From: Rickettsia typhi
Lineage (GTDB): Bacteria > Pseudomonadota > Alphaproteobacteria > Rickettsiales > UBA1997
DNA length: 32,504 nt
NCBI GenBank assembly: GCA_945900795.1
Contig: CAMDJN010000011.1
Coordinates: 1 to 32,504, forward strand
Reading direction: 5' to 3'
Shown: piece by piece, positions 15,754 through 25,100 of the stretch
How positions within the stretch are numbered: the first letter of the stretch is position 1
Layout: the number at the start of each line of letters is the position of its first letter
Notes under the pieces: model-generated
What the model saw: the letters and a program-made list of their open reading frames with translations, nothing else
Told to the model about the DNA's origin: nothing
Database searches by the model: none
Made by a program: the position numbers and the translations under genes

Positions 15754-16871
15754 TAACCGCAAATCTTGATCCCATAACCCTCTAGACCAACCACTGATTG
15801 TTTTGAATTTGTAAGCAAAATCATATTTTTTACCCCTATGTCTAGTAAGATTTGCGCTCCAATTCCATAATTACGAAGCGAGTTTTGCGAGACAATTTCT
15901 GTTGTTTTTTTTGCTCGAACAAAGAGATGAGAAATGCTTTCATTAGGCTGTCTAATCAACACCAACACGCCACTACCATTTTTAACAATTTTTTTCATCG
16001 CTTTTACAAGCATGCCCGTTCTAGAATTTTCTGAATCTCCCAAGCAATCACTCAGAATATTCAAATGATGCATTCTAACTAATGACGGAGTTTCTTTGGA
16101 AATTTTTCCCTTAATCAAAGCAATATGCTCAACCGCATCAATCTTACTACGATAAACTACCGCCTCAAATTCTTCAGCATGCTCTCCGGTAATTTTACTA
16201 AAAAATTTCCGCCTCTCTTTGATTTCGATTAGTTTTTCAGTCTTACGTCGATACTCGATTAGATCAGCAATGGTTGCAATTTTTAACTGATGTTTTTTGG
16301 CGAAGCTTAATAAATCAGGCATACGCGCCATCGACCCATCATCATTCATAATTTCACAAATAACTCCGGAAGGATTAAGCCCTGCAAGACGCGCAATATC
16401 AACTGCAGCCTCAGTATGCCCCGCCCTAACCAACACGCCACCATTCTGAGCTCTAAGCGGAAAAATATGTCCCGGAGTAACGATCGAATCTTTGCCTTTC
16501 TTAGGATTGATTGCATCAACAATTGTTTTTGCACGATCGAAGGCAGAAATTCCAGTTGAGATCCCTTCTCTGGCTTCAATTGAAACTGTAAAAGCAGTTT
16601 TGTGACGCGACTCGTTATTAAAAGACATCAATGGCAGCTCAAGCTCATTAACCCTGTCCTCCGTAAGAGCCAAACATATTAGGCCGCGACCATATTTGGC
16701 CATAAAATTAACTATTTTATCATCACACATCGAAGCCGGAATAACCAAATCACCCTCATTCTCTCTACTCTCGTCATCAACCAAAATAAACATATTTCCC
16801 TTTTTTGCTTCAGAAATAATTTCTGGAATTGAAGCGAGTTGCAGAGTTTTTTTATTGGTAGCCTTAGTCAT
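15741..16871 (-). CDS. ribBA: 3,4-dihydroxy-2-butanone 4-phosphate synthase with degenerate GTP cyclohydrolase II domain
   Basis: The N-terminal RibB domain (about 1-210) makes the 4-carbon riboflavin precursor from ribulose 5-phosphate. It shows [10 protein letters not shown] (32-41), [10 protein letters not shown] and [10 protein letters not shown]. The C-terminal RibA-like domain keeps the fold ([27 protein letters not shown]) but has lost its active site. Where the zinc motif GSxRCDCG is expected there is DSENSRTGM (279-287), leaving only Cys276, and the RQEGRGIGL motif is [10 protein letters not shown] (307-316). GTP cyclohydrolase II activity is therefore not expected. This decay is known in several alphaproteobacterial RibBA proteins. 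The ATG overlaps the C26 gene stop by 1 bp (TAATG). Confidence 0.92.
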   Translation of the reverse strand: MTKATNKKTLQLASIPEIISEAKKGNMFILVDDESRENEGDLVIPASMCDDKIVNFMAKYGRGLICLALTEDRVNELELPLMSFNNESRHKTAFTVSIEAREGISTGISAFDRAKTIVDAINPKKGKDSIVTPGHIFPLRAQNGGVLVRAGHTEAAVDIARLAGLNPSGVICEIMNDDGSMARMPDLLSFAKKHQLKIATIADLIEYRRKTEKLIEIKERRKFFSKITGEHAEEFEAVVYRSKIDAVEHIALIKGKISKETPSLVRMHHLNILSDCLGDSENSRTGMLVKAMKKIVKNGSGVLVLIRQPNESISHLFVRAKKTTEIVSQNSLRNYGIGAQILLDIGVKNMILLTNSKQSVVGLEGYGIKICGYQKL

Positions 16872-17629
16872 TAGCTTCTAGAATTTTTATGTAATTGCGC
16901 AGTATTAACAAATGCCTCAAATAATTTTCGATCGGCATCTGATACTTCAAACTCGGGATGCCATTGCACACCGATACAGAATGGATGACCAACTTTTTCG
17001 ATTGCCTCAATTATGCCGTCACTTGCGTGGCCAGATGCCTTAAGACCGTAGCCAATAGTTTTTGCAGCTTGATGGTGCGAAGAGTTGGTGGGCATTGTCT
17101 CGCTTCCAGTAATTGCAAAAATCTTGGAATCTTTTGCGATTGAAACTTCATGATATCCAATTTTGTAATCTTGAAATTTATCATTATGACTTTGCTCATG
17201 ATCCATAAATATTTCTTCATCAGGAATATGCTGAATCACTGTTCCACCGTGCAAAACATTGATTAGCTGCATGCCATTACAAATTCCAAAAATTGGTAAA
17301 TTTGTTTTAATCGCCCTCTTTCCAAGCTCATATTCAAAATCTTCTCTAACGTTATTGAGCTTCACTGTGGGATGAATTTTTTCTTCACCATAACGCTTCG
17401 GATGAATGTCGAAATATCCGCCAACAATCATCAATCCATCAAGTGATTCAAGATAATCATCAATCAGGTCATAATCATATGTAAGCATAACTGCCGCACC
17501 TCCAGACTTATTTATCATATCTACGTAATTGTGACGTAGGGCATAATATGGCTTGGTTGAATAATCGCTTTGACCACCTTCTTTGTAGTCCGGAACTATA
17601 CCAATCAAAGGACGATGATGTTTTAACAT
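16871..17629 (-). CDS. Class C26 gamma-glutamyl hydrolase family protein (PuuD-like)
   Basis: Class I glutamine-amidotransferase-fold hydrolase of 252 residues. The nucleophile elbow is FGICNGMQ with Cys117 (Asn replaces the usual Arg after Cys), and QWHPE supplies His224 and Glu226. GGYFDIHPKRYGEE and NSSHHQ (182-187) match the gamma-glutamyl-gamma-aminobutyrate hydrolase group. Family members cleave gamma-glutamyl amide bonds. It lies 3 bp after gshA and overlaps ribBA by 1 bp, so a gamma-glutamyl substrate such as gamma-glutamylcysteine, glutathione or a gamma-glutamyl amine is a reasonable inference, not shown. Confidence 0.85.
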   Translation of the reverse strand: MLKHHRPLIGIVPDYKEGGQSDYSTKPYYALRHNYVDMINKSGGAAVMLTYDYDLIDDYLESLDGLMIVGGYFDIHPKRYGEEKIHPTVKLNNVREDFEYELGKRAIKTNLPIFGICNGMQLINVLHGGTVIQHIPDEEIFMDHEQSHNDKFQDYKIGYHEVSIAKDSKIFAITGSETMPTNSSHHQAAKTIGYGLKASGHASDGIIEAIEKVGHPFCIGVQWHPEFEVSDADRKLFEAFVNTAQLHKNSRS

Positions 17630-17632
17630 TTT

Positions 17633-18907
17633 CTATTTTTTATTGGAGTTAAATTTTTCGATAGATGAAGCAAGGGCTGCAAGCCTTGCTATTACTGAGT
17701 AAATAGCACTCATCTCATCTTTACTTCCACCTATCGCTAGTTCACTTTCAGATAAATTTCTTAGATCGACAAAACTCGCTCCTGCCGCATTAAGACTGAT
17801 GGACTCATCCCTAGTTTCATTTACTCGAAACAAATTACCAATCACGCTACCATTCATCATGTAGATCATGGGCTCCGCAACCTTACCGTCGATTAGATCT
17901 GCAGTTCTAATACCTTCTTGAATCATTACCTGTGTATTTTGTACCGATTCTTTCAGCATGTTCATTTTGTTACGCTCTTTCTTGTTAATTTCCAAAACAT
18001 CTTCTCTTGAAAAAACAGGCCAAACCGCCATTCCGTAAGTTCCGTTATCAGCTTTAATGAAGCAGTAAGGCTCCTCCTCAATACCATGTTCCTGATATTT
18101 TTTCTTGAGCAAATTTAACAATTCATCAACATATTTTGCCAAGCACCTAATGCCACCCACTTCCTTGTCCGGCTCTTTAAAATCAACATCATGACATGAG
18201 CGATGAAATGAAGAAATAAGCCATGGATCAATTTCTAAAATCAGCGCTAACTCTTCAGCAAGACGATTGTAAATTGTGAAGTGATTGGATTTAGTACGAC
18301 TATGCCAGCCAAGGGATGGGGATGGTTCAACAGGAATAGTTACATTCTGCAAAATGTCAGGAATACCGCTGGTGAGATCGTTATTGAGTAAAATAAAATC
18401 TGGTACAAATCCGTCTTTTGTTGCGATTCTATCTCCATTTCTAACCAGAGGATTAAGCTCCACAGAAGCTCCGCTCTCTAAGCCAATTATGGCTTTATCT
18501 TCAAGGTCAGGGATTAAACTTCCAACTTTTACCTCTCTTGTTCCTGAAATAATTTCACACAAATTCACAACATTCTCAAGGTAGCGAAAGTTACGCGTAT
18601 GATTCTCTGGGATGATCAAAACTCGCCGCGCTTCACGAATTTCAACAACAGGATTTTTATCAAAAAAATCATCCACAATTTTTTTCGCCACCTCTTTTGA
18701 ATGGCCAAGAATATTGTTAAACCCAGCTGGAAAACAATTGGTATCGATAGCCGCAATCTTAGAACCAGAACGACGCAAATCGATCGAATTATAAAATAGC
18801 GGTGGAAATTCTAAAAATTTCTCAGCAAAAAATTTCTCTACTTCTAGATGTTTTGAAATAATTTTTTGTGAGATTTTCTGAAAAGAATTGTTGTTTATAT
18901 TTTGCAT
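17633..18907 (-). CDS. gshA: Glutamate-cysteine ligase, Acidithiobacillus (T. ferrooxidans) type
   Basis: Joins glutamate and cysteine through the gamma-carboxyl using ATP, the first step of glutathione synthesis. The 424-residue sequence matches the small T. ferrooxidans-type GshA family rather than the E. coli or plant types: IDTNCFPAGFNN (54-65), PENHTRN (100-106), VEPSPSLGWHSRTKSNHF (193-210) and YCFIKADNGTYGMAVWPV. It is first of four minus-strand genes with 3-, -1- and 62-bp spacing. No gshB is in the window. The ATG at 18905-18907 gives the usual N-terminal region. Family recognition is from memory of conserved blocks. Confidence 0.85.
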   Translation of the reverse strand: MQNINNNSFQKISQKIISKHLEVEKFFAEKFLEFPPLFYNSIDLRRSGSKIAAIDTNCFPAGFNNILGHSKEVAKKIVDDFFDKNPVVEIREARRVLIIPENHTRNFRYLENVVNLCEIISGTREVKVGSLIPDLEDKAIIGLESGASVELNPLVRNGDRIATKDGFVPDFILLNNDLTSGIPDILQNVTIPVEPSPSLGWHSRTKSNHFTIYNRLAEELALILEIDPWLISSFHRSCHDVDFKEPDKEVGGIRCLAKYVDELLNLLKKKYQEHGIEEEPYCFIKADNGTYGMAVWPVFSREDVLEINKKERNKMNMLKESVQNTQVMIQEGIRTADLIDGKVAEPMIYMMNGSVIGNLFRVNETRDESISLNAAGASFVDLRNLSESELAIGGSKDEMSAIYSVIARLAALASSIEKFNSNKK

Positions 18908-19295
18908 GTAATTTACTTAATTCTGAGACCTAGAGTCATGTTAGACTTCGTTTAAAACTGCTACACCCGTTCTCTTTTTAAGAAGTTGATTTGGCATGAG
19001 TTTTTATTTTTTATACACACAAACTTAAGGAAAGTAAAAATTCTTTCGAAAAAAAATCCTCGTAACTACAGAAATTTTCTGATTCCGCTTATTTAAAATA
19101 ATCATTTATATGTTGTTAAGCAATTTGCTTTGTTTAGCAAGTTTTCATAGTAGCGACAACTACATTGCTGCTGAAATTGCTGCTGAAATTTTCTTTAGTA
19201 ATTTTTAACCCAGATCCATCACTAGAAATCTCTACAGTGCAACTGTAAGGATTTCTAGTGATGGATCTGGGTTTCAGTAATAAAAAAACAAAAAA
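18908..19295. other. 388-bp divergent region between gshA and the MORN gene
   Basis: Contains upstream sequence for gshA, a GAGTTTTTATTTTTTATACACAC stretch part of which (18999-19012) resembles the T-tract of the modular repeats, a possible 32-codon frame (19110-19208) with a perfect 12-bp tandem duplication ATTGCTGCTGAA (19164-19187), and the large palindrome 19207-19273. No clear promoter could be assigned. Confidence 0.5.
19207..19273. promoter_or_regulatory. Perfect 24-bp-arm palindrome in the MORN gene leader
   Basis: Arms 19207-19230 and 19250-19273 are perfectly complementary (left arm begins AACCCAGATCCATCACTAG). The 19-base spacer itself contains TACAGT-GCA-ACTGTA. It ends 22 bases before the MORN start codon and has no T-tract, so it is not a standard terminator. 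A near copy of one arm (32303-32323) lies upstream of the ankyrin-like gene in the same orientation relative to transcription. It could be a mobile-element footprint, a protein-binding site or an RNA hairpin. Confidence 0.65.
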
Positions 19296-20036
19296 ATGTC
19301 AAAACCAAAAGTTACGTTTGCAACAACCATGCCCCTACGCTGCTCTAGTGATAATGGCCTAGGACCCAATGGTCATTACGAAGGAGAATACGTGCTTGTT
19401 GAGGATACTGTTTATCCCAATGGAGAAGGCGAATGTACTTCGCTAGATGGAAAAGATGTTTATAAAGGGAGTTGGAACCATAACAAATTTACGCATGGAA
19501 CCCATGAGGTAAAAGGCGATGGACTATCGTACCTTGGGAACTTTAAAGATGGCAAATATAACGGGGATGGAGTACTTGCAAAAAAAGGATTGGTTTTTAC
19601 CGGAACATTTGAAGAAGGTAATCTTGAGGGAGAAGGAACCCTGGTTGATACCAGAGAAAAGCCACCAATAGTTTACAAGGGGAAATGGAGCACTGATCAA
19701 AAAACCGGCCAGGCCACCTGCGCTGTAGAGGGCAATCCAAATTGTAATACGATTACAGTAACAAACATAGGCAATCTCAAATTTGAAAAAGGAGAAAAAA
19801 ATGTTGTTACACAAAAAGTACGGGAGTCATTTAGAGCTTCTGGTTCTGGAAAATATCCACCAGAACTAGATAGTAATTCAGTTTTTGCTGATACCATACC
19901 AACTAAGACAAGTGAACAATCGTCAAAAATTAAGATTGACGATACTGTGTCAGCAGCTCCTACCGCTACTACAATTAGCTTACAAGATGTTCGCAAAACA
20001 AAATTATCACAAACAAATAATGGCCCCCAGGTTTGA
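19296..20036 (+). CDS. MORN-repeat protein, candidate effector
   Basis: The 246-residue protein has about five MORN-type repeats (Y/F-x-G-x-[FW]...G.G): around residues 29-49, YKGSWNHNKFTHGTHEVKG (56-74), YLGNFKDGKYNGDG (79-92), FTGTFEEGNLEGEG (101-114) and YKGKWSTDQKTG (127-138). Residues 180-246 are Ser/Thr-rich and probably disordered. There is no signal peptide. MORN repeats often bind lipids or proteins and occur in effectors of intracellular bacteria, so export by type IV secretion is possible but unproven. The next gene overlaps the stop by 1 bp, and both proteins begin MSKP. No good Shine-Dalgarno is visible; a large palindrome precedes it. Confidence 0.75.
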   Translation: MSKPKVTFATTMPLRCSSDNGLGPNGHYEGEYVLVEDTVYPNGEGECTSLDGKDVYKGSWNHNKFTHGTHEVKGDGLSYLGNFKDGKYNGDGVLAKKGLVFTGTFEEGNLEGEGTLVDTREKPPIVYKGKWSTDQKTGQATCAVEGNPNCNTITVTNIGNLKFEKGEKNVVTQKVRESFRASGSGKYPPELDSNSVFADTIPTKTSEQSSKIKIDDTVSAAPTATTISLQDVRKTKLSQTNNGPQV

Positions 20037-20557
20037 TGAGTAAGCCTACCACGCCTAATGAAGACCCAAAAGACGGGGTCGAATTAATCTTAGAAGCATA
20101 TTTTGACAGATATACTCTTGTGGCAATAGAAAAAATTATGTCTGAATGGATGAAGGCGGATAAGGATGCGGGACGTCAACAAGCCATCATAGCTCTTTGC
20201 GCAATCATAACTAGCGATAGGGAATGCGCCGTTGTTTTATTAGACCAATACTTCCCTATTGATGAAAGAGTAAAAAATCCAAAACTTCAGGAGAGTTTTA
20301 ACCTTCTCGATGGAATTTCTCGGCACGTTAGTCTAGAGTGGAACGAAGAGAGGGGCGATCCTCTATGGGTTGATTGTAGAAAAATATATAGCCTATCGGA
20401 TGAGAAATTGAATTCCAAAATAAAAGAATATTTTAAAAGCAGAACCATAGCCTTTCTTTCTGATAAATACCCTGAATCAAAAGAAATGATAAAAGAGTTA
20501 GAAAGAAAAAGTCCTAGCAAATCACCACCACCCAATCTTCTGGAGAAACCCCATTAG
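20036..20557 (+). CDS. Hypothetical helical protein coupled to the MORN gene
   Basis: I do not recognise the family. The 173-residue product is acidic-to-neutral and predicted mainly helical (YFDRYTLVAIEKIMSEWM; KLNSKIKEYFKSRTIAF), with no signal peptide or membrane segment, and a Ser/Pro/Lys tail (SPSKSPPPN). The ATG at 20036-20038 is chosen because it overlaps the MORN stop as TGATG, a classic coupled start. A TTG three bases earlier would add one residue. The tight coupling suggests the product acts with the MORN protein, for example as a partner or secretion chaperone; that is inference only. Confidence 0.65.
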   Translation: MSKPTTPNEDPKDGVELILEAYFDRYTLVAIEKIMSEWMKADKDAGRQQAIIALCAIITSDRECAVVLLDQYFPIDERVKNPKLQESFNLLDGISRHVSLEWNEERGDPLWVDCRKIYSLSDEKLNSKIKEYFKSRTIAFLSDKYPESKEMIKELERKSPSKSPPPNLLEKPH

Positions 20558-20666
20558 CACCAAGCCTCACTCCATCTGATCCAACCCACTGCGCGCCCAA
20601 CGCACCTCCTAAATCTTTATAACAAGACCTTGGAACGCACTATCAACACCAGTAAACCATTTTTAA

Positions 20667-20681
20667 GAACCTCTGAAAAAC
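20667..20681. repeat. Isolated MITE-end-like motif after ccmA
   Basis: GAACCTCTGAAAAAC matches the end of the element at 2338-2558 (right end read inward) over 15 bases. It directly abuts the ccmA stop codon. No partner end is found nearby, so it may be a remnant. Confidence 0.4.
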
Positions 20682-21290
20682 TTACGCAAAATCCTCAATA
20701 TTAAGCTTTGGTCCTAGATTAAAAAACATTTCATCATGCGTTGTTAACAATACCAAGCCATCCTCTTTGGACCTCATCTGAATCAAATTATACAACAACT
20801 CCTTCCCTTCACGGTCCAAATTATTCGATGGCTCGTCCAGTAACCAAATCGTTGCTGGACAAGCCATCAGTTTTGCAAGCATGATTTTCTTTTGCCATCC
20901 AGCAGAAAATTTTTTTACCTTTTCATCTGCAAAATCTTCTAGCCCAAAAAATCTTAATGCCGATGGAATGGCTATTTCAGTACCGGATAACCGAGAATAA
21001 AACCGTAAATTTTCTGCAATTGTTAACTCTTGTTTGAGAAAATTTTTATGTCCGATGAACTGCATATCTCCATAAAAATCTGCACGAAAATTTTCAATAT
21101 CCTCTTTTCCCCACAAAATTTTTCCACTATCAGCCTTCGTAATTCCTGCTAATATTTTTAACAAACTACTTTTTCCGGAACCATTTTTTCCTGTAATAAC
21201 CAAGGTTGATCCTATGCAAATAGAAAGACCAACCTCAGAAAAAATTTTCTTGTTATCTCTAGACAGTGAAAGATTTTCAATTGTCAACAT
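20682..21290 (-). CDS. ccmA: Heme exporter ATP-binding protein CcmA
   Basis: ABC ATPase of 202 residues, the length of CcmA, which powers the CcmABCD complex in cytochrome c maturation. Walker A is GKNGSGKSS, the signature is FSAGWQKKIMLAKL in place of the usual LSxGQ, close to the CcmA-specific LSAGQQRRVALARL, and Walker B is IWLLDEPSNNLD, followed by LLTTHDE. Other ccm genes are not adjacent, as is common in Rickettsiales where ccm genes are scattered. It is divergent from the hydrolase gene with only 34 bp between start codons. A general ABC ATPase is the alternative. Confidence 0.82.
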   Translation of the reverse strand: MLTIENLSLSRDNKKIFSEVGLSICIGSTLVITGKNGSGKSSLLKILAGITKADSGKILWGKEDIENFRADFYGDMQFIGHKNFLKQELTIAENLRFYSRLSGTEIAIPSALRFFGLEDFADEKVKKFSAGWQKKIMLAKLMACPATIWLLDEPSNNLDREGKELLYNLIQMRSKEDGLVLLTTHDEMFFNLGPKLNIEDFA

Positions 21291-21324
21291 ACCTTACCCC
21301 CCTTGACTCTCTAAGTTAAAAAAC

Positions 21325-21993
21325 ATGTCAGAACTAAAGTTATACGAATATTCAAACACAAAAAATCCTAAATATTTAGTGATGATATTGCACGGCTATG
21401 GTGCGAATGGTGAAAATTTGATCGATCTTGCACACGAGTTCAAGCATACATTGCCAGAAGCTCACTTCATCTCCCCTAATGCTGTTGAACCTTGGGAGGG
21501 AGGCTTCCCCAATTCTTACCAATGGTTTTCTTTAGCTTCTGGTTTTGATGCAAACGCCATGAATCTTATGGCAAACAATATCAAAAAATCTCAGCAAACA
21601 CTTGGAAAACTGATTGACGATCAACTTGCTCTACTCAAATTAAAACCAGAAAATTTATTCTTGATCGGATTTTCACAGGGAGCAATGATGGCACTGTATC
21701 AAGCCTTCATCCGCCCTCAAAAAATTGCAGGAGTTATCGCATTTTCAGGAAGATTGGTTTTACCAGAAATGTTTGGAGAAAAAACTATTTCAAAACCCGA
21801 TACTTGCCTGATACATGGCGAATCTGATGCCGTAGTTCCATTCACAAATTTTCTGGAAGCAAAAAAAATTTTAGAAGAACAGAACTTCCCTCTAGAATCA
21901 CACGCAATTCCTAACCTAGGGCACTCAATTGATCGCATGGGAACTACCATCGCCAAAGATTTTTTTACAAGACTTACGCAAGGGAACCTCTAA
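21325..21993 (+). CDS. Alpha/beta hydrolase, carboxylesterase/phospholipase family
   Basis: The 222-residue protein matches the small bacterial carboxylesterase/acyl-protein-thioesterase-like family. It begins with LHGYGANGENLIDLA, has the nucleophile elbow GFSQG with Ser117, GESDAVVP with Asp168 and NLGHSID with His200, an intact catalytic triad. No signal peptide, so probably cytoplasmic. It should hydrolyse carboxylic esters or lysophospholipids; the natural substrate is unknown. Its last codons and TAA stop lie inside a MITE-end-like motif (21983-21996), so the C terminus may have been rewritten by an insertion. Confidence 0.88.
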   Translation: MSELKLYEYSNTKNPKYLVMILHGYGANGENLIDLAHEFKHTLPEAHFISPNAVEPWEGGFPNSYQWFSLASGFDANAMNLMANNIKKSQQTLGKLIDDQLALLKLKPENLFLIGFSQGAMMALYQAFIRPQKIAGVIAFSGRLVLPEMFGEKTISKPDTCLIHGESDAVVPFTNFLEAKKILEEQNFPLESHAIPNLGHSIDRMGTTIAKDFFTRLTQGNL

Positions 21994-21996
21994 AAA
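21983..21996. repeat. Isolated MITE-end-like motif forming the hydrolase stop
   Basis: GGAACCTCTAAAAA is identical to the left end of the element at 2338-2558. The in-frame reading gives Gly-Asn-Leu-stop. No second end is seen nearby. A short GTCTCC/GGAGAC inverted repeat (22011-22028) follows. Confidence 0.4.
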
Positions 21997-22109
21997 TTAG
22001 ATTTTCTTGAGTCTCCCTAGAAGGAGACACCAGAGACAACATCTTCATTAAAACTGGGCAAAGGAGTTACTTATTTAACCGTCCTATCAATATCTGGTCA
22101 AACGATAAA

Positions 22110-25100
22110 ATGAAAACGTCTGTGAAAAAATCAAAAATAGTAGTAGTTGCTCTAGCCTTAGTCTCTTGTGCGACAATCGGATATTTTTCTTATGACTATC
22201 TGATCAATCTTGGAATGACGACAGAGAGCATAACCTTACCTCTATCAGAGGAAAAGGAGGCTTTTGAAACTGTCGATCTTTCGGTAGAAGAGACGCTAAA
22301 ATTTCCCCTCGCAATTTTGACGGTGAAGCCCTCGACCGAAGATGTGGATGCTGTAAAACAAATCTCCGTTACTTTTAACAAACCGATGGTGCCGCTGGGT
22401 GATTTTGAAAAAGCAGCGCAGAATTTTCCAATTACGATCACTCCTAAGGTCGATTGCACCTGGCATTGGCTGAACAGACTTACCATCGCTTGCGACCTGG
22501 ATAAGTCTTTGCCCAAATCAACCGCTTACAGCGTACAAATTTCTCCAGAGGTCACGGCATTTGATGGCAGTAAGCTCGGAGCGGAGCATGCTGTAAAATT
22601 TACCACTAAAAAATGGCAGGTAGTTTCTGAGCAGGTAGAATGGAAGGATGCTGACATGCCCGCTATCTACCTTACCTTCGACCAAGAGATTGATCAAAAA
22701 TCACTACAGGCAAAAATTACTTCTGGTTGCGGCCCGATTGCGGTGGCGCAGCCTACAAAAAAAGAAGCTGAAGGTTTTGGTTTTGATTTACAAAAGACTT
22801 ACCTTCTGACCTTCGATAAAAAACTGGGATTGGATCGTGAATGTAAAATTTTTGTTCCCGGAGATGTAGCGGCAAAAGAAGGAAGAGAGCCAGGCAGGGA
22901 GCATAATGTTCAATTTAGAACTTATCCAGAATTTAGGATTTCTGAGGTTAATTGTGGCTATCAAAACTTCCCAATTTCTGCAACTAAATCATTGGCGAAT
23001 AATCAGTTCGATATTCAGAAATGTGGCCCCAACAACGATGTAACCATCATATTTTCTTCGCCAATTTATGGCAAAAATTTAGCGGGAAAACTTCAGGTTA
23101 ATCCGTTTTTTGGATGGACTAAAAATGGCACCGGCTCGCCTGAATTTTTTAAGAAAAATGGTGATGAGTCTTATATGCAAGTGACTCTGAAGAGCCCTCT
23201 GAACGGACGTGACAAACACATTATCACCCTTCTGCCAATGAAGGATATATTTGGCCGCGCGCTTAAAGCCAACGTTAAGTCAATCGCCATATCAACTACC
23301 GATTTTAATCCAAACCTCAGAACTCCAAGCGACTATAGTGTAATTGAAAAAGTTGGGCCACATCAACTGGCCTACGATGCTGTGAATATTAAGCAGTTCA
23401 ATGTCGAGTATGATTATAAACAAACAGGCGAAGGACTAGGTAAAGCCTTCAGATTAATGCAGCTTGGATGTAATAATTACCCAGCTGGCAAGACTCCGAA
23501 GTCGGCAATGCAAAGCAGTGTCGTTGCTACCAATGCTAAAATTAATTTACCGATAAGTTCCCCCATCGATTTGGATAAAATTGTTCCAAAATTTCAGGGT
23601 GGAATAGTTTTAGGCATAGCTAAAAACCAAACAAACATTGAAGGGGTTATAACTGAACCCGGCTATGTAAGATATGAAAATTGTAGCACGTTTTTATCGG
23701 TGGTCACTGACCTTGGGATAATGACCAAAATTGGTTTCTACGATTCGGCTGTTTGGGTTCATTCCATCAGGTCAGGAAAGCCTGTAACCAATGTGAAAAT
23801 TCAATTGCGCACTTACAAAAATGATGGCGTGGAGCAAGTTTTGGCCGAAGGAACTACTGATGCCGAAGGTTTTGTGAAGCTTGATGGAGCGTTTAAATGG
23901 GATCCTTACAGAAAACTTTCTAACGAAAAAATGTTCGTAGTCGCTCAAAGCAAAGATGATATTTCGATGTTGCCACTTGGTTATATTGCTAACAGTAATG
24001 CTTCTTATGAGGGGGGCGGGGAATATGGTGGAGAGGGGGAAAGCTATTTTAACTATTCCAGTTATTACAAACTATCAAAATCATCGAATCACTTAGTTCA
24101 CGCCATTACCGACAGGCCTTTATATCAACCTGGTCAATCTGTTAAAATCAAAGTTTTTAGTCGCAATTGGGAGCCGAGAACTTTTGGACTCTCTCCAGAA
24201 AAAAACATTAGTATTACAGTTTCCGATTCTTTGGGAAAGGCTGTCCACAAAGCCGATCTCAATCTTTCAGATTACGGAACCGCGACATCTGAGTTTAATC
24301 TAGAAGCCACGGCATCTCTTGGTTCTTATTCAATTTCCGGAAAGACTCCGGATGGCTGGAGTGGGGTTATTGGTGATATCAGCGTTGAAGAATTTACACT
24401 TCCCCCTTTCAAAGTTACGGTAACTCCAATTAAAACCAGATTCTTAGCTGGAGGATCTGCAGTATTTAAAACAAATGCTAAATATCATTTTGGTGGCGCT
24501 CTATCTGATACCAAAGGCAATTACAGTGCCGCTTTCCAAGAATCAGCTTGGTCGCCAACGCAGTCGCAATGGAGGGATTTTCAGTTTACTGACTATGTTT
24601 CATTTAACATCCCCAGTTATGAAAAAAGTCGCAGTCAAAACTATTTTGTCATTGAAGAAGGTGGCCTTTTAACCAATAAAGACGGTGATCTCTTCAAGAG
24701 TATAATTTTGTCACCTAACGAAATTAGAACTCATGGCCAGGTAGTTTTTGAGTCGAAATTTCAAGATGATAGAGGCAAGACAATCGCCGATCGCGCTAGT
24801 GCCGAGATTTTTTATTCTGATTTACAATTGGGGGTAAAGGCGACTCAGTGGTCTTACTCGGTTGGAGACAAAATAAAGCCTGAGATAGTCTTACTCAACA
24901 TCGATGAAAAGCCTATTGCCGGCAAAGCAGTGACACTGGAATTAATCTACAGAAATTACAAAACGATCCGGTCAAAAACTTCAGGAAATTATTTTGGCTA
25001 CGAAACCAGAACAATCGATAAGGTTGTGGATGAGTGCAAAGTTACCTCAAAAACTTCCATCGCCTCTTGTTCGTTAAAAACAAAATTTTCCGGTCAGCAT

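Noticed and set aside
19207..19273. Palindrome as an intrinsic terminator
   Set aside because: No T-tract on either strand, and it lies between divergent genes where a terminator is not expected.
20520..20640. Minus-strand frame reading LGGALGAQWVGSDGVRL
   Set aside because: It looks protein-like but is only about 41 codons between stops, has no start, and its upstream part is antisense to the gene at 20036-20557. Could be a remnant, but unsupported.
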